A stretch of 64,000 bases of DNA from Euglena gracilis (GCA_039621445.1 CP154954.1:25556954-25620953), one strand, 5' to 3'; shown: positions 1-18,873, counted from the first letter of the stretch. Notes: a model not told the origin generated them from the letters alone. A program made the numbers and translations.

Positions 1-5166
<5,166 letters not shown>

Positions 5167-7094
5167 GGGGGCAGGGCGGACTGCCTGGCCACTGTGAGGC
5201 CGCCCCCGCGTGTCAGGGGGAGGCGGGCGGCCCAGGCAGCGATGATTGGCGCCGGAGGCGGTGGCTCCCGAGGGCTGCCTGTCTGACCCCTCTGCGCGTG
5301 TGTCCACGCGTCATGACCCTGCACTGGTCCCCGCAGCAGGCTTTTTTGAATCCTCCAAAGGGCGGTGGTCCTCATACCGTTTGTTTGGAAATTTTCAGCC
5401 AGCCCGCAGGGTTTTACCCAAGATTGGACCCAAGGAAAGGATTGGTTGCTCCGTCCGTCGAAACCAGGATGTCGCTTAAGCCGGAGCAGGGGGTGTTGAA
5501 GCTAGCCAGCAGCCTTTTTCCAGCCTCTGACCCCCTTCCCCCTATGGACGTTTTTATTTGCGTTTATTTATTGGACGGCAATGGATCTTTCGCTTTCGGA
5601 GGTGCAAGAATGGGTCAAAAATGGGCGAAATTGGGTCGGAAGAGGGCTGGCCAGTGCAAATTTAGGGTCAAAAAATGATTTTAACAACCGGTGGTTTTGG
5701 GGGCATTTCTCAGTTTCGATTTTTTGGGTGGAAACCCCTCTCCTGGCCCGAGGGGAGTGACTCAAAGCGCTGGAGGGGCGGTTTGAGTTTCTGTTTCCCG
5801 GCGCAAACCATCGCATTCCCAGACCCACCCCGGTCCAAAACGTGCCCCACGGGGCTGCGGTCCCCCCCCTCCTTTAAAGGAGGAAACAAAAGGCCCCACA
5901 ATGCGCGTCATCCCGTCCCACCTTCCAAACCGACCGCCCGGCCGCAGGGACCCCAGGGTCCGCCAAAGGAAGCCTGCCCACCGCCGCTGCACTCCGCCCC
6001 GGCTGTCCCTGACCCACACCCACACCCACACCCACACCAGGATTCCATTTAAGGGTTCACAGTGCCTCTGGGGGGGAGGGGGGGCTCGCCTGCAGGTAGT
6101 CCAAATTTGGTCAGCGGAAATGCTAGTGGACCCCGGGAGGGTCTGCCTGAAGCTATCGAGTGGAAAGTATTTTTCTCCGGTTTTTTTTGTCCCAGTGACC
6201 GGGGCAAAGCTCTGTAATTTTTTTTCATCCCCAAAACATGTGCAGCGAAGGGCAAAGGGTTGTTCCAGGGTGGTCCCCTGCCAACCCTCCCCTTGACCGT
6301 AGGGGTTCAGGACCACCCCCATCTGATTTTATGAACAATTTATGCCCTTACCTTGGTGTCCCCTTTGACGTCATGTCAAACCCTGCTCCCGGGCCACAAT
6401 TCCTCACTGTCTGTGGCTGAGGGGGCGTGTCCCTGCATCTGCCTGTCAACCCAGAGGTGATGTGCCTGTCTCTCAACCCCTGTTATTGCCCTGGTGCCAT
6501 GCTATGCCCCCGCGTGCCCCAGGCTCGGTTCCATCAAAGCTCATTCATATGTGGCCACCGATTTGTGGAACACTTTCCTCGCAACTGCTACACGTAATTT
6601 ATAAGTGCTGGCTGGACACACAAGTCCACCAACAATTATTTGTCTCGAATTCATGTCAATTTTCTGCTTTTTAATTTCAAAAATTGCAAATATGGCCATG
6701 GTGAATTTCCGGTCAGAAATTTTGGTGCACAAGGAATTGTGTGGTGCTGTGGTGGGTTGCGGGTCGAACCCAGGCTTCGAAATAAGGTGGTACAGGGTAT
6801 AGGTATGGGGGTGCCCCCCCCCCTACTGGAGGGGGTTCCTAATTTTAAAGGTTTGAGAAAATTTGCTTAAAATATAGTTCCTGGACTGGACCCCCAAAGC
6901 AGTCCAGATAAAAATGAAGAGCGGTGAAATGACGAAGGAAAATGTTATCCCCTCGGGCCTGGGCCAGAACTGCAGGTAAGGCCAGCCTTGGGGAGGGGTT
7001 TGCATGTTAAGAAGTTCGGCAGACCAAGCGCAAAATAGGTCTACTCTGGGGCCAAGGGGACATTTTTATGTAAGGAGGCGGGGGGCCAGGCGGC
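5167..7094. other. Intergenic stretch after the Ttd14-like gene
   Basis: No supported gene. The first 400 bp should hold the 3' UTR; no clear polyadenylation signal stands out. A (CCCACA)n run lies at about 6012-6037. The 90 bp before 7095 are a reverse copy of the repeat carrying TTACATGCAAACTTGGCC-like sequence. Confidence 0.5.
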
Positions 7095-7197
7095 ACATAC
7101 ATACATACATACATACATACATACATACATACATACATACATACATACATACATACATACATACATACATACATACATACATACATACATACATACA

Positions 7198-7231
<34 letters not shown>

Positions 7232-7694
7232 CATATACATACATACATACATACATACATACATACATACATACATACATACATACATACATACATACAT
7301 ACATACATACATACATACATACATACATACATACATACATACATACATACATACATACATGCATGCATGCATGCATGCATGCATGCACGCATGCATGCAT
7401 GCATGCATGCATGCATACATACATACATACATACATACATACATACATACATACATACATACATACATACATACATACATACATGCATGCATGCATGCAG
7501 ACATGCATACATACATATATACATACATACATACATACATACATACATACATACATGCATACATACATACATCCATACATACATACATACATACACGCAT
7601 GCATACATGCATGCATGCATACATACATACATACATACATACATACATACATACATACATACATACATACATACATACATACATACATACACAC
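7095..7694 (+). repeat. (ACAT)n tetranucleotide array with GCAT blocks
   Basis: Some 600 bp of ACAT repeats are interrupted by GCAT-rich blocks near 7358-7417, 7484-7506 and 7595-7620. The array starts directly at the end of a dispersed repeat copy (GGAGGCGGGGGGCCAGGCGG). Open frames of Tyr-Ile-His-Thr or Met-Tyr-Val-Cys type are repeat artefacts. Confidence 0.95.
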
Positions 7695-10600
7695 ATTCCT
7701 GCATACATTGATTTTTTTTCGCAATTCTAGCATCTATCGCCTGCTCAATTTCGGACCCAGGAAGCACATTGTTTCTAAATAAAACCTCCCTTGGATGGTG
7801 GCTCCTCTAAATTTTTTGGAAAGGTTTGGTGGGGGAAAGTGAATGGGACGGCAGTTTTTGGGTCATTTCGTCTCATTTTTGTTTCTTGCAATTTTGTCAA
7901 GGTTGTGCTTGCTGTATGGGTTGGAATTGATTCCTATTGCTGTAAATACAGTTTTGATGGGGACAGATCTATCAAAGAGGCTCGTTTGTCGACAGTGTGG
8001 ATTCATTTCCTGGCCAGATTGGCACGTGCGTCCCAATTTGCACTGTTAATGTCCTGCAGCAATGCAACCTTCCCCCTCGCGCATCGAGTTCATGGGTGTG
8101 GCCCCTCTTTCCCTGATCCCCCAGGTTTTGGGAGTCACTACCCCCCCCAAAGGTTTCCACCTGGGTGAAATGCACCTGTTTTTCAGGCGATTTTTTTCTC
8201 GGTGGCTCACTGTCCCCTTAATTGGGCTGTTGTAGCCAACGTGGCGTCCTAAAGCGTCCCCAAAGGCTGTTGGATTGCCCGGACCAATGAAATGGGTGGG
8301 CAGGGGATTTCTTAAGCTGGAGGGGACCCCATCCCCGGGGGGTTGAGTGAAATAAAGTTGGGTCCAGCCCGGCCGGAGGCCGGGCCAGCCGGCCGCAGGC
8401 TGGCCAGCCAATTGGGCTGCCCAGCTCACCTATCCCTGCATTTTTTCCCCTCATCACAGCTTCCTTCATCACAGCCTTGATCTAGCTCCGTCCATCAAAT
8501 TTTCGAGAAGGCAAAAATGCTTTATAAAATTTTGTTTTCCATCTACCCAGCCCAGCCCACCCCTCCAGCCCCAGACCCCCCCTATCCCCCGGGTGTGTCC
8601 AGCCAGCCGCTCGTAGCCAGCCAGCAGCCTTTTTGTCAGCCCGAGGCTGGACCCCCCCGGGGGGGGGGGAGTCCTTAAGAAAGCCCCTGTCTGCGGGGGG
8701 ATAAAAATTTCGGGGGGGAATCGACAATTGCAGTTTTCCCACAATTTCCACATTTTTCTGCATCCTCGATGCTCGGTTTTTTCTCTTTCCGAAACTTTTT
8801 TCGCATCAACCTGAAATGGCAGACAAAACGAGTTCCAGTCATTTCTTGAACACTTCACAATGGAATTCAGGTGCTTTTTTACCATTTTGTCACAAGATCT
8901 GCCAAAATTCTATGCTGGCAATTCCTTGGCCTTTATTGGGTATTTCCCCAATTTCTGCTGGGAAATAATTTCGCTTAAAAAATTCGCATCCTGGACCAGT
9001 TTTTTATCTGGGGTCAAATTTTTCGTCATTTTTTTTGCCGTTTCCGTTTTTTTTTTTAGCCATCTTATTCCATCTTTTTAAAGTCAGTGTGTCCCCAAAA
9101 ATAACAAAAATTGTGTTTTTAATATTTTTATGTTGTAAAAAAATTAATAACAGCTCAAAACATACACCAATGCTCAAAATGACAAAAATTGTGAAACTTT
9201 TTTTCAAGTTCCTTCTGGCAGAAGTGTGCATATTCCCAATATTGCCATTTCCACAATTTTCCTGCCATTTTCTGCAACTTTTTTCCCCGAAGGCCATCAA
9301 TTTTAGTCCCCCCCCTTGTTCTGCAGTGCACTAGAAACACCCCCACCTTGGGGGTATGACTGAGTTGCTTCATGGGCTGCGAGTCAGGGTCCGATTAAAA
9401 AGAAGGCCTCCCCCCTGCCCGAGAGTGTTGGCAGCCAGGGGGAAATTGTCATTTTTCAAACTCCAGGGGGGTGTTGGCGGTGGTGCTGTTGCAGAAACCC
9501 TGGCATCAAGGCCGCCAGGGTCTGGTCATTGTAAGTTTTTTTCCCCCTGCATCAGGCCCAATGCCGGCCTTTGGGAGGTGTCTGCTACCTACCCATGCCT
9601 TTGTCTCATTGCCCCCCCCCCCCCCCCCTTCCCCCCCCCCCCCCCCCCCCCCCCGCCCCGGTTGTTGTGGTGAGCTTGACCCCCAGCCAGGCCTTGCTGA
9701 AATGACCCAAAATGGCCTGAAATTATTTTTGACCCCCTGTAGGGGGGGGGGTCCTTAATAATGACTTTGAATGGCCTGAAATTCCTAAAATGGTCCAGAA
9801 TGGGAGACATTCTGCTGCACAACGTTTTTTCTGTGAGCAACGGGAGTCATTGGGGGTCGTTCGGGTGGAGATTTCAGTTCGGTGCCTTTTATGGATGTGG
9901 GCAGCAAACGGCGGAGTTGGCAGACGATGGCGGAGGAGCAAGCACAGTCCCACAGGGCCCATTTCTGATCCCAAATAACAATTACGTCCCCAAATCCACA
10001 ATCCCCAGCCATCTCAGCCGCCACCTCCCAGCCCACAAACCAGCCCCTCTGACAAATGAACAATACACATTCAACGCCCACTTGTGTGAGCAGGCTTGTG
10101 CTCAGTCGGGTGCCTACCCCACGGGGGGGGGGTGCTAGGGGCAGGCACCCCATAGCACCCCATCCGACCCCCCGGGGGGCAGGGTTTGGGGGGGGGGCCT
10201 GCCCATAGCAGGCACCCCCCTCCGACCCCGGTGCCAAAGGCGCCGGGGGCCCGGAAAAGGCCATTTTCAATGAAAAGTTTTCTTGGACCCCCCCAACCCC
10301 TACCCCCGGGGGGGGGGTGCCTGCTAGGGGTACCCACCCACCCCCCTCCCATGTGTGTGAGGATACTTGCCTTTGTGATGCCCAATTTAATCCAATGCAC
10401 TTTTTCTGAAACAGAAACATCAGCAACAATGCAACCAGGCAAAAAGGCCTAATATGGCCTAACATGGATTAAAATGGCTTAAAATGGCCCAAAGTGTCCT
10501 AAAGTGAGATAATTTTGTGGCTTGAAAATTTTTCATGATGAATCAAATGTTATTGATATGTTTACAATTTCAAACACCTGAAACAATTTTTTGACCTACT

Positions 10601-12005
10601 GAAGATGTTAACCAGTGTCAAACAGCTTGAATGGCGCAAATGGCAGATTGCAAGGTTGCGTTTTTTTGGTATTGTAGGGATCTGATGTTCTTTAGCAGTA
10701 AACTTCTCCAGCAAGAACCTAAACCGAAGCACCTGGAACTACATTTTTACAATTGAGATTTTTTTCAAGGGAAATATTTCCTTCCCATATATTTTTTTTG
10801 AAAATCAACAGTTTCTATCCCGTAATATTTCTTCAATAATTTTACCGTAATTTTCGTCCCCGTAATTTTAGTCCGCACCGCAAGTGATGAATTTGCACAC
10901 GTTATGATGCAGTTTTTTTGGGACAAAAACGACCCAGAATTATGATTTTAGAACCTCCACGTATGGGTTAAAATGCCCTGAGATGGCTTTAAGTAGCCTG
11001 GGGTGGGCCATTTACGGACATTTTAGGCCATTTTAACCTATCGGACCTAAATGGGCCTAAAACGGGGCAAAATATTGGGGCAAAATGTTGGGCCTGACTA
11101 TAGGCTTGCCCTCGACCTGTTGGGGACAACACGCGGTGCAGTGCGCAATTTTTTTTTGAAGAAATGGTCAAAGTCCATTAATTTCGGTCTTTTGGTCCGA
11201 ATAGCTTGAGAAACCGATACCCCATGGTGGGCGGGCCCCGGCTTCTTTCTAAGTCAGAAGACCCTTGGGGGGTGGGTGGATCCGGGGCCGGACCCCCCCC
11301 CCCGGGGGAGTCACACGCTGGGGGCCCAGGTATGGGTTTCGGCAAATTTTTTTTGAGAAATGCCCTCAGACGGCCCGCTTTTTGCCCCCCCCCCCCCCGG
11401 ACGGTCCCGCTCCGGGCTGGAGGGAGCTGTGGCGGGACCCGGGGAGTCCGCTGTTCATCTCCGTTTTCGAGAAACCAATCAAAAAACCAAAACAGAAAAC
11501 CAGTCATTTCTGGTCGCCTGCCCCGCCCCGGCTTCTTTTTACGACCCTTCAACTTTTTTTTATCTTTTGGAAGAAGGGCCATACACTGAGCCGGTCCCCT
11601 CGCCAGGCACACGGCGTGCCTCGCTTCCTGTCCGGGGCTTGTGTCTCCCCTGCCTACCCCACGTGGAGCTTTATGGCTGTGGCGCTGTTCCGTCCCTGCT
11701 GTGCTGGGCCGCACTGACACCAGCGACCGCCAGACATCCGCAGGCTCCGAAGGCTCCCCTCTCGCCCAACTGAAACCTATGGGGGAGGGGCAGTGTGGCC
11801 CAGCCCCAGCCGACACGGTGCCCGTCCCCCTCTCCCGTTCTTTGCAATGGCCCAGCCGGTCTGGCTATTTATATATGAGAGAAAAGAAGGGAGATTGCTT
11901 GTCTGCACCAACCGCTGTTTTTTCCGTTGAAGGACACGTGCTCATGCCGACCCACTGCCTTCTTGAAATAAAAAAAAAGAAAAAGAAACTACAGATGTTC
12001 GCAAG
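7695..12005. other. Repeat-rich region without a supported gene
   Basis: I found no exon with consistent splice sites. Content includes C-runs at 9612-9654, C/G hairpin repeat copies near 8640-8700, 10130-10330 and 11215-11400, AT-rich sequence at 8850-9310 and 10500-10980, and a degenerate AAAATGGCCTAA repeat at about 10440-10500. A GC-rich patch at 11400-11850 has no convincing frame. Confidence 0.5.
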
Positions 12006-12129
12006 ACAATGACGATATGATGATGATGATGACGACGACGACCACGACGACGACGATGATGATGGTCGTGATGATGGTGAGGTTGATGATGGTGATGACG
12101 GTGATCGCAGTGGTCGTGGTGATGCAATG
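12006..12129 (+). repeat. Imperfect GAT/GAC trinucleotide array
   Basis: Interrupted GAT, GAC and GGT triplets over about 120 bp. The minus strand reads as Ile/Val/Thr- or His-rich frames, which are low complexity. Confidence 0.85.
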
Positions 12130-12406
12130 ACCTTCTGAACTGCATTTGCGTAGCTGTTTTTGCAGGTATTGCAAAAAATGGGCGCCTCCCACTAGACTTG
12201 GTGGGAGGGGGGATGTGGGTGTGTGGGGGAGGGGTGGGGGTGGTAAACCCGGAAAAAAAATTCCTGTTCGTTTTTGCATTTTCAGGATCACTATGAAATG
12301 TACTTTTTATATTGGGGATGCTTCCGCACCGCATGCACCGCGTGCACCACGTGCCGCACCGCGTGAGAAGAATCATTTCCAAATGTGCAATTTTCACAGA
12401 TTTCCC

Positions 12407-12472
12407 CATTACCCCATTGGTACCCCAGTACCAGTACCCCAGTACCCCAGTACCAGTACCCCATTGGTAATT
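12407..12472 (+). repeat. TACCCCAG/TACCAG tandem repeat
   Basis: Repeats of TACCCCAG and TACCAG are bounded on each side by TACCCCATTGGTA-like sequence, giving a short symmetrical block. Function unknown. Confidence 0.7.
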
Positions 12473-14034
12473 GATTTCCATTCTTTTTTTTTTGTCTGGT
12501 TTTTTGCAAATCAGCAACTTTTGGTCATTTTTGGTTATTTTGGACCACTTTTGGCCACCTTTATCCGCTTTGGGCTGCATTTGGCAATTTACCACGTTTG
12601 GTTGTTGCTATGAATTTTTGGCTCATTTGTACCATGTTTTTGCTGCTTCTGGCCATTTTTGTGCATTTGTGGCTGCTTTATGCTACTTGTCAGTGCTTTA
12701 TCCACTTTTTGCCCATTTTTGACCACTTTTGGCCATTTTGTGGCCACTTGCACAGATTCAGTGGCCATTGGTCCATACTTAGTGAGATCTGATGGCAAAA
12801 CCAGGTGATTAGGACCAAAAACAGCTAAAAATTAACAAACTCACCCAAAATGCTATTTTATTGCAAGTTTATGATCGATGGGTGGTTTTGCGTGTGTTTT
12901 TCTCTCATTCGGTCATTTGAGATTGTACCTGATCCTTGTCACGCGGTGCACCCGGTGCCACACGCGGTGCGTAAGCACCCTCATTGGGGTCACTTGTGGA
13001 GTCGAAAGTAAAGGCAGAAAAATTCTTTTCACGAGCAATGTCCGAAAATGGTTTTTTGACTGTTTTTGGGGGGAAGAAAGGGGCTGGGTTGGCAGCCCCC
13101 CCATCCCCCCCCCCCCCTGAGCCAAATTTTTTGCACCCCCCCCCCTCAAGCCCAATGAACGCCCTTGCCCGATGAACAGGGGCTGTTCGGACCGTCTAGA
13201 TTGTCACCATATATTTTATCTAACCCCCCCCAAAATAGGACCCCCCAAAAAATAAGCCCCCCCCTGGGCCGATCGAGCAAAAATCCAAATTAAGACCCCA
13301 AAAAAATAAGACCCCCCCGCTGACGGTACGAAGCGCCGGGGACAGTAAAATTTTTCCCTGAAAAATTACTAAAAACCTCAATTTCACACACAACAATGAT
13401 GAAATTTCAAAAAAAATCTGATTTTTAGAGTGCAAAAAAAAACGTGCTAAATGTCCACTCACTCCAATTTACATATGGTGCAAAGTGCCAAAGGAAAATC
13501 CTTGATGCTTTTGGGAACCTGAAAAGGGGTCTTTTTTTCAGGCTCAGGTCGGTCAAGAAAAAATCCAAATAAGACCCTCCCAAATGAGACCCCCTTGGAG
13601 GTTTCCAGCAACCGACCCAAAAATAAGAGCCGGGCCTTATTTTGGGGGGGTTTTCACCGAAAGTGTACCCCACATGCCTGATGAACGCCCCCCCCCCCTC
13701 CGTTTGGACCGTCTACATTTGCACACCTTGGTGTTGATTGGGCTTGGGGGGGACCATTTTTCAGGGGGAAACCATCGAAAAATGAAATGTCCTCAAAAAC
13801 TGGGAAGGGGGTGAGGGGAGGGGCTCTGGGGGGTGCAGTCTCCCCCTGGGGACAGCCAAACATTTTCACCCATTGTTGCCATCTCCCAACGGTGAAATGG
13901 CACCCTTACGAGCATCAGTGGGGGGGTGCAGGGGTGTAGTCATTTGATGTTCATTTGGTGTGCATCAAGAAATTTGTGTATTATGAGTATCATCAAAAAT
14001 AATTAATGATCTGATTTGTGTATCACCTCTGTAT

Positions 14035-14916
14035 TAAACCCCCCCATTTAAACCGACCCGTCGGTTTACAACTTTTGGGTTGACGGAAAATCCTGGAGGA
14101 GGTCGGTTTAGACGGGGGGTCGGTTTCAGGGGGAGCCCACGGCTGGCCGACGGCGTGACGGAAGCGGGTTGATGTTAGCAAGGCAATTTCAATTGGCAAA
14201 TGCCTAATCTGGTTGGCCAATTCCTAACTTTGAGCGACAAACGCCTAATTCGGGGTGTAAATTCTTAATTTTAGGGGCAGATGCTGAATTTTTGGGTGTA
14301 ATATCCAATTTTTGGTGGCAAATTGCCTAATTTGGGTGCAAACTTCTAATTTTAGGTGGTAAATGCCTAATTATTTATTTTTGGGTGCCAAATCCAAATT
14401 TTAGGAGGAAAATGCCCAGTTTGAGGCGCAAACTCCAATTTTGGGTCATCAATACTAATTATTCAGTGAGCATGGACGCTCTTTCTGTTGATGGCTTCCA
14501 TTATATTGTGCATGTTAGTCATCCAACTTGCCATGGGTCGGTTTATTTCTTTTTTTGGTTGAAATTCTGCAATGGGTCCAGGGTTTTTTTTAGTCTTGGA
14601 CCCCCTCCCCCGGGGGGGAAGGGGGGGTAGGGTGGGTGGGTCCCTTGGACCCCCTCCCCCCCCGGGGGGGGGTATATCTTTTTCAGCGCCAAAGGCGCCA
14701 AAAATTTTGAAAAAAGGGGTTTTATTTTTAGCATTTTCGGGCAAAAGTGGGTGGGTCCCCCGGGACCCCCCCCCTCCCCCGGGGGGCCCCTCCCCTGGGG
14801 GTGGGTGGGTGGGTGCCGACCCTCCCCCCCCCGGTCTTAAAAAAAACCCCTGAATGGGTCGGTTTGGAAGGGTAGGTCGGTTTGGAAGGGGGGTCGGTTT
14901 AAATGGGGGGGGTTTA
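14035..14916. mobile_element. About 0.88-kb element with long terminal inverted repeats
   Basis: The left end reads TAAACCCCCCCATTTAAACC followed by GACCC. The right end is its reverse complement apart from one extra C, ending GGTTTA, so the arms are about 25 bp. Subterminal GGTCGGTTT repeats occur inside both ends. Taking the termini as AACCC...GGGTT leaves TA on each side, compatible with a mariner-type 2-bp duplication, though TA is weak evidence. It holds a degenerate tandem array (14180-14462) and a poly-C/G hairpin repeat (about 14570-14850). No transposase is seen, so it would be non-autonomous. Confidence 0.6.
14180..14462 (+). repeat. Degenerate tandem repeat, about 28-bp period
   Basis: Units resemble GGTGGCAAATGCCTAATTTT, alternating TGCCTAAT and CTTCTAATTTTAGG-like ends. 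About nine diverged units lie inside the inverted-repeat element. Confidence 0.6.
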
Positions 14917-15599
14917 CCAAAAAAATGTTTTGTGTGCCCACATGTGCATCACATTTTTTTGTGAATTATCCGCGTATTCCCAAAAAATGACCAAATAATT
15001 CGATTTTTTGGTCAGTTTTTATATCGGTGGTCAAAAATCCATTTCTCTTTTTTGCTTTCTTTTGTTATGCTCTCGATCAGGGGTTTATTGAAACAGAGGG
15101 GACACTGCCCCCAGGGGGATCCAGCCAGAAGCACCTTTTTTCAGGCCATCAGCTCCCAGCCGGGCTACAAACCCTCCCCCCCCCCCACGACCAGGATCCG
15201 CTGATGAACTGATGACAGCCAGCCCAACCGTGTTGAACAGGTAAAGCTTTGTGACAAAAATTTTGAGATCACCTGTGTGTCACCAAAAGAATTTGTGTTT
15301 AATTCAAGGAACCAAAACCAGAAAAATTTTTGTGTATCATATGTGTACCACCCAAAAAATTTCGTCTATCACCACGAAGTTGTTATACATTTTTTAATGA
15401 ATGTCTGCGAACGGGGGGAGAATTTGCTGGTGGGCGCCAATTTTCACAATTCCTCTGGTTTAAGTGTTTGGCTCATCGCTTTCATCGATGGGTTAGGGTT
15501 ATTCATCGATGGGTTGAAAAACAACGTGGCAGGCATTATTGGCGGGGGGGTCGGATTAGGTGCCTTGGAGCGCGTGTCAGTAGGTACCCTGGAGTGCCT

Positions 15600-16330
15600 G
15601 TGCACCCCCCCCTGGTGCTTGCCCCCCACAGGCGCTTGCCCCCCTCCTCCTTACATGCAAACTTGGCCCCCCTAAAGTTGGCCTTCAGCCTTCTGCACAT
15701 GGCCACCAAAATTTTTGCCCCCCCCCCTTGTCGTACGACCACCCCTCATTTACGACCACCCCACACGTTCCATAGATGATGCCGTTGAATCCAAGTGTCG
15801 TGCTTTTCATGCAGGTAATATCTATGTTCCCCTACCGGTGCCGTTGTTTGGGCAACCTCCATTTTAAGTATTTCTGCTTTTCGCTGTGCTTTGCCGCTGG
15901 AGATGTGCCACCCACGAGGTGGTGAACACCACCTTCCCTACGACCGCCCCCTCATTTATGACCACCCCCCGGTCGCAGGTTGCAGGTTATGGGGGTGTTA
16001 CGACCCCCCCCCCTGGTCGCAGGTTGCAGGAACCCGGTCGTACGACAAGGGGGGGGGGCGGGTAACATGCAAACTTGCCCCCCCTAAGTTTGGCCCCCCT
16101 TGGCCTTACCTTCAATCCTGGCCCAGGCCAAGCACCCAGGGTGGAGGAACCATCTCCACCCTGGAGGGAGTGTCCACCAGGAGAGGGATCAATCCTCCTC
16201 CCCCCTTGTCGTACGACCACCCCACTATGACGACCACCCCCCGGTCGCAGGTTCAGGTGTAGGGGGGGGGGTCTAAAAAAATAAACGGACCCCCCCCCCC
16301 CCCGCCCCCCGGGTCGCAAGTTGCAACCAG
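15600..16330. mobile_element. Cluster of GTCGTACGACC inverted-repeat elements
   Basis: Several diverged copies share these blocks: a CTTACATGCAAACTTGGCCC segment, TTGTCGTACGACCACCCC ends, and internal units CCCCCGGTCGCAGGTTGCAGG. Opposed ends at about 15725, 16045 and 16210 suggest nested or tandem insertions. A separate diverged pair follows at 16560-16680. No protein gene is seen. Confidence 0.6.
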
Positions 16331-17269
16331 GTTGCAGGTCGCAGGTTGCAGGTCAGAACCAAAAAGAGGCTGGTTTTTTGGTGGTTTTTTTGAGGTTGTA
16401 TGAAGATGCATATATGTATGCCTCTGTTTGTATTTTCTATGTTCCCCACCGGCGCTTATGTTTTCTAACCCTGCAGGTCTTTCACGCTGCTTGCTTCAAT
16501 GTGTGCCGCACCCATGACGACAGTTCGGGTCCCCATTGACATCGGCCAGTGAACAACTCATGAACAACGACCACCCCACTATAACGACCACCCCCTGGTC
16601 CAGGTTTCAGGTTAGGGGGGGTCTAACGACCCCCCCCCCCAGGGGGTCACAGGTTGCAGGTACCCCGTTGTATGACAAAGGGGGGAGGTACCTCCCACCC
16701 TCCCCCTCCCCGGGGGTTCCTGGTTATGGGAAGAAATTTGCCAAGAATTGCCCTTTTTCCGTGACCCTTTTTGTTTTGTTGTGCTTTCGAACCTTTTGGC
16801 AACCATTTGGGAGGGCAACAATTTTTCTTGTGTGCTAGGAAACAAACTTGGCTCAAAAGTTTCACTTTTTGGCATTTTCTCTCTCTATGATTTATCAAGG
16901 ATCTTCGTCATTTTTACCAGCTTTTTTTGCCCTTCTGAAATTTTTGGGTGAGCAAACTGTTCAAACAGGGTGATGACAAGATTTTAAGGGCGATCCACTC
17001 TATGATTTTGCTTTTTATCAAATGATTCCTCTCCATTAGGGTTGGCTGCCCAGAGGGTTTCATGAGGAGAGGTTGATCGGTCGCACAGAAAACAATTTTT
17101 TCTTTTGGCGCTTTGCGCCAGAATTTTGTCAAAAGAATGTGCAAAGAATCGGCATAGATTGGACCAATTTGCCCAAAGAAAAATCGGTTCGCTCAATCAG
17201 TTTTCTCTCCTGCTTTATGTATGTATTCTTATTCGTTTATTTATGGATCTTTTTTTCTTTTATCTACTT

Positions 17270-17303
17270 ATTCATTCATTCATTCATTCATTCATTCATT
17301 CAT
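17270..17303 (+). repeat. (ATTC)n microsatellite
   Basis: About eight ATTC units in T-rich sequence. Confidence 0.9.
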
Positions 17304-17416
17304 TTTATATATTTATTTATCTCTTTATTTTATATATTTGTGTTTGTTTCAGTGAAGGAGGATTATTGAGCAACTTGTTTCAAATTTGGACCCAGCTGCA
17401 AGAACAAGTAATTTAT

Positions 17417-17418
<2 letters not shown>

Positions 17419-17455
<37 letters not shown>

Positions 17456-17544
17456 GGGGTGGGGGGGCGTGTGGGGGGGGGGGGGTTGGGGGTTGGGGTG
17501 GCGGGGGGGGGGGGGGGGCGGAGGGGGGGGGGGGGGGGGGGGGG
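17419..17544 (+). repeat. Very long G-tract block
   Basis: An uninterrupted run of about 36 G begins at 17419. Further G-runs separated by single T, C or A bases follow to about 17544. The block should be able to form G-quadruplexes. Exact lengths may be affected by sequencing error. Confidence 0.85.
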
Positions 17545-18873
17545 TGGGCCAGGGTGGGTGGATCCACGACAGTTCTGCGGAGAGCATAATGTACAAGGAA
17601 TTTTTAGGGGTAGGGTGGGCGGGTCTGCCGAGACCCCTCTCCCCGGAGGTTACCCCCAAGCAGCCAGAGGCACCACCAGTGGGGTTTTCGCCATCTTTGT
17701 TCTTTTTTTTTGGCACGAGGTGCCAAATTTTTTTGACCCCAAAGTTGACCCCAAAAAGCGGGAATCCCAGCTTTTAGGTTCATTTAACACATGTGCATTG
17801 CGCGTTGTGTGGGTGTGTGATCACTCCCCCCCCCCCCGGGTGTTGGTGGTGGTGCTGGTGGTAGTGGCTGCGGAGTCTTGTTGCTGTTGTTGTCGTTGTT
17901 ACGCCGTTGTTCTTGTTGCACCATGAATCCATACATTGTCAGGTCTTTTTTTTTTAAGGAACAGGGGGATCGGTTGTCCACCCACCCCCCGGGGGAGGGG
18001 GGTCTGGGGACCCTAACCAACCCACCCACTCTCGAAAATCCACCCCCACCACCACCACCATTGGTAACAATCACAGTTTTGATCAACGTTGTCCTTATCA
18101 AAGAATCCTGTTTTCTACACAGGATTCTTTTGACCATTGGTACGACAGGGCGCTTGCCCCCCCCCCCCCCAGGGCGCTTGGCTCCCCTCCTCCTCACATA
18201 CAAACTTGGCCCCCTAAGGTTGGGAAGCAGGTGTTGCCATCATCTTAACGTAATTGAATTTGAGAATTTTTTCGCCGAGGGAACTCTCTTTTCCAAACCT
18301 CACATTGTTTTGATATCTCCACATCCAAGTTTTCTTTTCTCCCTCATATTAACCCGTTTTTTTTATGTTTTTTGGTTTTCTTGCAACCGATATAAAAAAA
18401 TGAGCATTGCAGGCTGATCCTGCACTCAGCAAAGGAAGGAGTGGAGCTTTGGGGGATATCTCCTCCCTCGCAGGCAAGGGCACGCCGTCATGTTTGCGGC
18501 AAAAAAAATGTTGCAAGTATTTTGTTGCACGGGCAGCTCCATGGTCTGCCCTTATCTGCCACTCCTCTGCAAATCTCTACTGGCATACATTTCCTCAATG
18601 GCACTTATTTGAATCACAGGTGCAAGTTTCACCAAGTCCACCGTCTGCCAAGGGGAGGTATAGCACTGTTTTTTTTTTGCATTTGGCAGTGTGCTAGTGA
18701 CAGCTGCAGCGTTGGTACGGAGGAAGGTCTTTTTTTTGGACACATGTTGGAACCAATTGTCCAATGTAACTGACCCAGGATCCACAGTCCAAAATCAAAA
18801 TTTTCTGGATATTTTTGTCTTCTCCTGTGCATTTCACATGTTAGGGTTCGCCCGACCTTTGCCAACACAGGGA

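Noticed and set aside
6760-6790. tRNA-like GGGTCGAACCC box
   Set aside because: No acceptor stem, D-arm or anticodon arm could be folded around it.
7004-7767. Open frames of Ile-His-Thr-Tyr or Met-Tyr-Val-Cys repeats
   Set aside because: Translation of (ACAT)n in every frame, with no codon bias or splice sites.
9471-9840. Proline- or glycine-rich frames across C-runs
   Set aside because: Low-complexity artefacts of homopolymers, found in both strands; the same holds for many similar frames elsewhere in the window.
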